From NCBI RefSeq assembly GCF_910592395.1, contig NC_088314.1, positions 3,968,001-4,032,000 of the forward strand: a DNA stretch of 64,000 bases, in the 5' to 3' direction. The first letter of the stretch is position 1. Each line of letters begins with the position of its first letter. The stretch comes from Lineus longissimus. Taxonomy: Eukaryota; Nemertea; Pilidiophora; Heteronemertea; Lineidae. The translations under genes were made by a program, and so were the position numbers. Below the pieces are notes generated by a model. It searched no databases and was not told where the DNA came from. It saw nothing but the letters and a program-made list of their open reading frames with translations. This document shows positions 59,341-64,000 of the stretch, piece after piece.

Positions 59341-60791
59341 GCGGGGCTGCACATCGGATGATTTCAGCTCCTGCTATCGTATATAGCACTGATTGGCTCA
59401 CCTGATCATCTCAAGGGCCCTAACGATTTCCGCGCAATTGTTGTGAGGTGGTTTTGGACAGAGGCTTTAATGTGAGATGGAGGTTTTCTTCGCGTCTGAT
59501 AGCCAGGCTATGGCGATATGAACCTTGTGTGAGATATTAGACATCTTGCATGTATTTTCAAAACGTCGTTGTTCTTTTTTTAATAATCTAATCCGATCAG
59601 TTAGTTGTAGCTGAAAGTTTAAATGTAGTTGTGGTAGACTGTCTACTTTACACTTTGTAATGCGCTTTGGTCTGTAGAAAATTTGCAAAAAAATTGTTAT
59701 TGACCAAAGCTGTCAGGCTCGAGTAACGAAAACTACGATCAAAAAGGTCTTAAGTTGTCCAATGTGTTACTCTTAAGTACCGTTCGTGCTCATTTCTAAA
59801 AAAATGTGTCATAAGCCCTGTTTGGTCTTCTATTTGCCTCGACATAATCTCCTTCAAACTAAAAAAAAGCATGAAGGATTATTTAATCGTTCAAACTTAA
59901 TAATGGAAAATTTAATGGTCTTTAAAAAAAATTGTTGGAATCTCGAAATAACCAGTGTGGATTCGAAAATTGCAGTAAAGCACATTGTTGTTTTGGTGCA
60001 AGCTCAAATTTGGAAATCCGTGCGATTTTTTTTCTCGAAAAAGCTATGGGCTTTATAATGGATTCTGACTGAGGCTTGATGAGATGATAACGATGAGGAC
60101 GAGGACGCGGACGCGCACGCCGCTGACGAGGACGGCGAAGATGCTGGAGATTAGTTTTACCCAGTTGACTGCGGAGACGAATACGAGTGCCCTCGTTATG
60201 ATTCCCTCCACAGGTCAAATGATCCATTTCACATGCATGCTGCATGTTCATCTTCGATGGCCGTGATAATGATTGACAGAACACAACAGTAGCCGTCAGT
60301 TCAGCAAAGTTCCAAACAGACTTTTTTCGCCTATCAGAAAATCGTTATCTCCGGTCAATCTGGTTTTGTATGACAATAAACATAGTATAATAACATTAGT
60401 GAACAACAGAATGTTTACCCAGAACTGTTAAAACAACTCCCCCAGATTCCACGCGTGCTCCACCTCAAGGAAGACTGGTCCAAATGCTAAAGGTGAAGGA
60501 ACCTTGCGGTTGCTTGCTACACTGTTTTATTGTTACTAGCAGACGGCGTGGTGAAATTAATCTAGTATATGATAATATGATACTTTGTACCGCAAAATCT
60601 CAGCGTGATTTTGATTTTAATTGTTTCCCGATATGTTTTTGATTGTTCACCATTGTTGCCTTGGTGTACGTTTAACATAGACACATCTTGAAGCAGCACA
60701 GTCAACATGGTTTCGCTTTTCGCCAAGAACACTCGTTAACCAGGTTGCCTTTGATATCTATATATTTGATAAAAGTCGTTGTGATCCAATA
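59341..60791. other. intergenic sequence
   Basis: No supportable gene. A short GAGGACGCG-type imperfect repeat at about 60095-60150 encodes acidic residues in one frame and Arg-rich peptides in others; I treat it as a simple repeat. Confidence 0.45.
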
Positions 60792-60956
60792 TCATGCTCC
60801 TTGCGAGGTTCTTCTGGGATGCGTGGTGGGTGTGGGATAGTAATCCTCTGCATGGTCCATGACATAGTGTTCAAGTATGAAATCCGTCTCGTGTTTCTCA
60901 CAGGCTCTGATGAACTTGTTCACTCTAGGCATCGTGAAGGCGCCCCATCCGGACCC
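60792..60956 (-). CDS. terminal exon of an unrecognised gene
   Basis: After a good acceptor (GTTGTTTTCAG) an in-phase frame of 54 codons reads GSGWGAFTMPRVNKFIRACE, then KHETDFILEHYVMDHAEDYY and a Pro/Thr-rich end before TGA. It starts in phase 0. The residue composition is that of a folded globular domain, and the frame is probably real. The rest of the gene should lie to the right on the minus strand, possibly past the window end; I could not identify another exon. I do not recognise the family. Confidence 0.6.
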   Translation of the reverse strand, partial: GSGWGAFTMPRVNKFIRACEKHETDFILEHYVMDHAEDYYPTPTTHPRRTSQGA

Positions 60957-61053
60957 CTGAAAACAACATAATGTATCAATGCCTAATGTGGCTAATTATT
61001 CACCTAAACAGCCCAGTAGTTGTGTTATCGCGTTTGTTGAATACCTGCCCGTC

Positions 61054-61398
61054 TCAGTATATTAGTTTCCCCACAGTCGGCGAAAACTTCTTCAGATTTT
61101 CAAAAATGGCCAATGCTCCTCTCGACACGGTGACCTTGTTGTCGTTTCTAAAAGCTAATGGTTCTCTGGTGAGTAATGGGAAGGAACGAGTAGGGAATTC
61201 ATTCATTCCTTCTTGGAAATTCTTTGGAAATTTACCAGGTCCAAAAGCAAAGCACGAAAATACTGTTGGATTTCTACATGACACATAAGAAGTGCTGGAG
61301 AAAATTGAAAATAACACTAGATTTTTTTGAAGAGCCTTCCTGACTGTTTTTGTGACCTTCGAAGTAAACAAGATTTGAAATCTAATACATGTATACAT
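61054..61398 (-). other. open frames on both strands, possible repeat-derived ORF
   Basis: The minus frame (114 codons, with KFPKNFQEGMNEFPTRSFPL) and the plus frame (60971-61288, with MANAPLDTVTLLSFLKANGS) are open over the same DNA and both read as plausible protein. Double-strand openness over 300 bases is unusual and often marks a repeated element fragment. No acceptor or donor clearly bounds either one. Confidence 0.3.
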
Positions 61399-62853
61399 GC
61401 ATATATGTACATTTTAGGACGCCAAAATAATAGTATATATAAGTAAGCGACCAGGAAACGGTCTGGTATCCGATACAAGCTCTATCTCGGTTACGTGGTT
61501 CTATAATCCAAAATCGCCAATCTGCGAACATACCTCGTCATTAGGTGATCTAAGGCACAATCATAACACCGAAGAAGGTTATCAGATATAGGCAGTGACA
61601 CCAGCAGTCCATCGTAATGAAATATCAGTAACAAACCTAGCATGTTAACAGCGATAATAAGGATTGCTTGGGGAAAACTTTGGATAATTGGATACAGCTA
61701 AGGTAATGATGTCCTGGTAATTGGGTAAGATAAAGGAATGGCATTAGTATTGTCACCCTTGCGTGAGTCTCGATTAGCCCCGAGATATAATCTCGTCGGC
61801 GATGATTATGCCAAGTGACCGGACACTTTCGATGATGAAACCAATAGGGTAATAGCAACACGAAGTAGTGACATCAGACGAAACAACAAAGGTAACTTTG
61901 AGCAAAGATGGACAGTTGGTGGCCTGATGATGAAACTAATTTGAACTATACGTGCATAGTAGCAAAAATACATAAGCGAGCCGTTCTGAGGGTAGTCAGT
62001 GCTACCATGAACACGTGAGTACCATATACACACTGATGGTACCATCGACATTCCAATGTATATAGCATGCTAGTAACTGGCACATCAGTTTCATGCCGTT
62101 TTTGGTGACGAAGTGGTATGATCAAAGGTATTTATAAGATAAAACATGACATCTTCCTCGTTTCATCATGAGTTTTTAACACACTCCGCCTCTGGATATT
62201 TCTGTACATATGACGTACAAATGAATACAAACACACTAAATCGATGGATTCTTATGCTTCCACCTTCCGAAATCCAATTCTAGAAAGTGTATTCAGTGCA
62301 TCCTGCTAGCATTCCTTCCTATATCAGGTATCAACAATACACCCATTCGTTTGTTCATCAACTGCAGATTAAACAACCGTAACACAAACAGTTGTAGCAA
62401 TCTGTCAGAGGCGCAACAACTGCTGCTCAACATGATCGGTTGAACAGAACAAAAAGGTATTCATTTCACTAATGACTGCAAAAGAAAACGTTGACTTTTC
62501 GGCAGACGTGCCAATTGCATTGTCCAGTCAGAGGCAATGAACGGCTAGAGAAAGCCTGGTCGTTCTGTCCAATCAGAGACAAGTGATGTTGCTTCACCGA
62601 AAGATACCTTGCCATTTTCTCAAATTAGATGCAGTGAATTCTGCTTTAGTTATTTTTTTCTGTAACACATGATGCCATCAATTTGCTTAGCTTGTCATCT
62701 TTTTACAACAGCGCTAATTTTTATCACACTCGCCTGTTTGTTCACTGTATATCCAGTTGGCGTTAGATTCGTGATTTATAGACTCGCTGTATACAAACTT
62801 GTCAATATTTGCTCTTCAAAAATAATTTGGTGGTCTTCTACTCCATGATCCCA

Positions 62854-62890
62854 TTCTTCTTCTTCTTCGTCTTCTTCTTCTCCTCCCCTT
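62854..62890 (+). repeat. (TTC)n microsatellite
   Basis: An imperfect run of ttc/tct triplets with a cgt interruption, followed by a C/T-rich tract. Confidence 0.9.
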
Positions 62891-64000
62891 CCTTGTTCCT
62901 TGTTCCTCATCTCCCTACCATATTCACGGTGCTATAATGTAAGTGAATCAACTAGTAAGATAAGAAACGTGATGCTGATGCTGTTGATGAAGATGTTGAA
63001 AAACGATTTTAGATTCGCTTCAAAGAATATTTTCGTTCATGGCAAAATATTAAAGCACCCATGAATAAGCACACGTTGTCCTGCAAATAAAATAACGTGT
63101 GAATCGACAGTAACCGCCAAATAAATAAAAAAGCTGAATGCCAGCAGTAGGTAAACTAAGGTGCTTTCCATCACCCTCACGCCTGTTCATTTCACATCAG
63201 ACTGGTGGGTTTATGGGTTGGAATACCGTGTCCGCTTGCTACACGTGCAATACGTAGTTGTACCTACGTATCCTCCGGAATAGGCTCTTCAAACTCTCCA
63301 GAGTTTCTCTCAACTTGCCAATGTTGGAATTCTTGACCCCTTCCCAGTTGTCTTTTCTGAACAGTTACAGTTTCTTTGGATGAAATAGGATTTTCTTTAA
63401 TGGAATGGGACCAGCACTGAAATAATGTGTTTTTATGACGTATTTTTGGAGGAGGCGGAATAACGTATAGCAAAAGGTCCAGGATGTAATTTTTGAAATA
63501 GGTATGTATGAGAACACCCCATTTCAAGTACTTGTCCAACAATTCTTAACTTTGTCACCACTGCAGGGAAGTAATAGATGGAAGAGAAAAACGAAAAAAA
63601 TACAACAGCTTAGTTTTTTCCCTGGATTTCGCTTGAAATTGACTAATATGTGACGTACATGTACTTCAATTGTTCATTACGCATCAAATCACAGCCCTAT
63701 CCCAATGCTGCTTTCCCAACTTTTTACTCGAAGATTTTAACATTCTCTCGTGTCCTTAAAACGTTACAAAGCGTAGATATGTCGGAGAACTGATGTTCAA
63801 AATGAGCACTTTATATAGGCGTTTGTAACCGGACTGTGGGAGTGGACATATCACTTAAGATACTGACTGTGTTTTCATTGAGCATTATGAAAATAAATTT
63901 AGTATCTCAGGTGGGCAATATCATCATTACAAACATTATATAGGTACTTTTCATTAAGTATTGCGGATTTGCTTCATTATTGTACGGCCGTGTTCTTTCG

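Larger units (their letters stand above)
60957..64000. other. probable intron or upstream region of the gene ending at 60792
   Basis: If the exon at 60792-60956 is real, this is intron or upstream sequence of the same minus-strand gene. Overlapping open frames on both strands at about 61050-61400 look like an element. A (TTC)n microsatellite lies at about 62854-62890. A perfect 8-base inverted repeat (ATACGTAG / CTACGTAT) lies at about 63250-63271. A minus-strand frame at 63264-63542 ends with a charged stretch (VERNSGEFEEPIPEDT) but lacks clean splice sites. Confidence 0.4.

Noticed and set aside
58810-59386. Cys-rich open frames on both strands in the minisatellite
   Set aside because: They reflect the 65-75 bp repeat, are open on both strands, and include a poly-C run.
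60084-60266. Arg/Thr-rich ORF (MITMRTRTRTRT)
   Set aside because: It is a translation of a GAGGACGCG-type simple repeat.
1-64000. CRISPR arrays, bacterial operons or prophage
   Set aside because: Genes have introns and polyadenylation signals and there are no ribosome-binding sites or operonic spacing. The DNA is animal, so these categories do not apply.

Overview
The window is animal nuclear DNA. Its genes have short exons separated by mostly 100-500 bp introns with GT-AG borders, they lie on both strands, and they are diluted by MITE-like hairpins, a tRNA-derived SINE and satellite arrays. The recurrent motif around ACATGTACATGT and the mix of genes suggest a marine invertebrate, probably a lophotrochozoan. 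Nothing seen fixes the phylum.

Layout. 1-16.0 kb has no gene I can defend: only weak ORFs, an old segmental duplication (8.87-9.26 kb) and one exon-like piece on the minus strand near 16.0 kb. 16.4-19.8 kb (+) is an eight-exon secreted serine protease with two Cys-rich clip-like modules. 23.1-29.0 kb (-) is a fourteen-exon gene whose product joins a PH domain to a complete, divergent actin fold; it is convergent with the protease. 30.9-33.8 kb (-) is an unrecognised coiled-coil, Ser/Pro-rich protein. It is divergent from PPP4R2 (34.8-37.9 kb, +), the regulatory subunit of protein phosphatase 4, for which I resolve all six coding exons. 39.5-40.4 kb holds a hairpin MITE and a three-copy GC-rich repeat. 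40.8-44.5 kb (+) is a candidate three-exon small secreted protein with a SINE in its second intron. 44.9-46.5 kb is a satellite with a long-short-short higher-order pattern. 46.7-49.1 kb holds dispersed repeats in both orientations around decayed minus-strand coding sequence. 49.4-49.8 kb is a foldback element. 50.9-53.9 kb is a set of tandem repeats, one of which repeats a splice-acceptor-like motif. 54.2-54.8 kb (-) has a possible terminal exon and a Cys-rich ORF. 55.2-56.4 kb (-) is an intronless FBXL14 / Partner-of-paired F-box LRR protein. 58.8-59.3 kb is a minisatellite. 60.8 kb (-) is the last exon of a gene whose other exons I did not find.

The genes do not form an operon or pathway. 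The two features that most deserve follow-up are the PH-actin fusion and the protease with paired clip-like exons. Gene models were built by hand from reading frame, splice consensus and phase agreement; no transcript or homology search was available.
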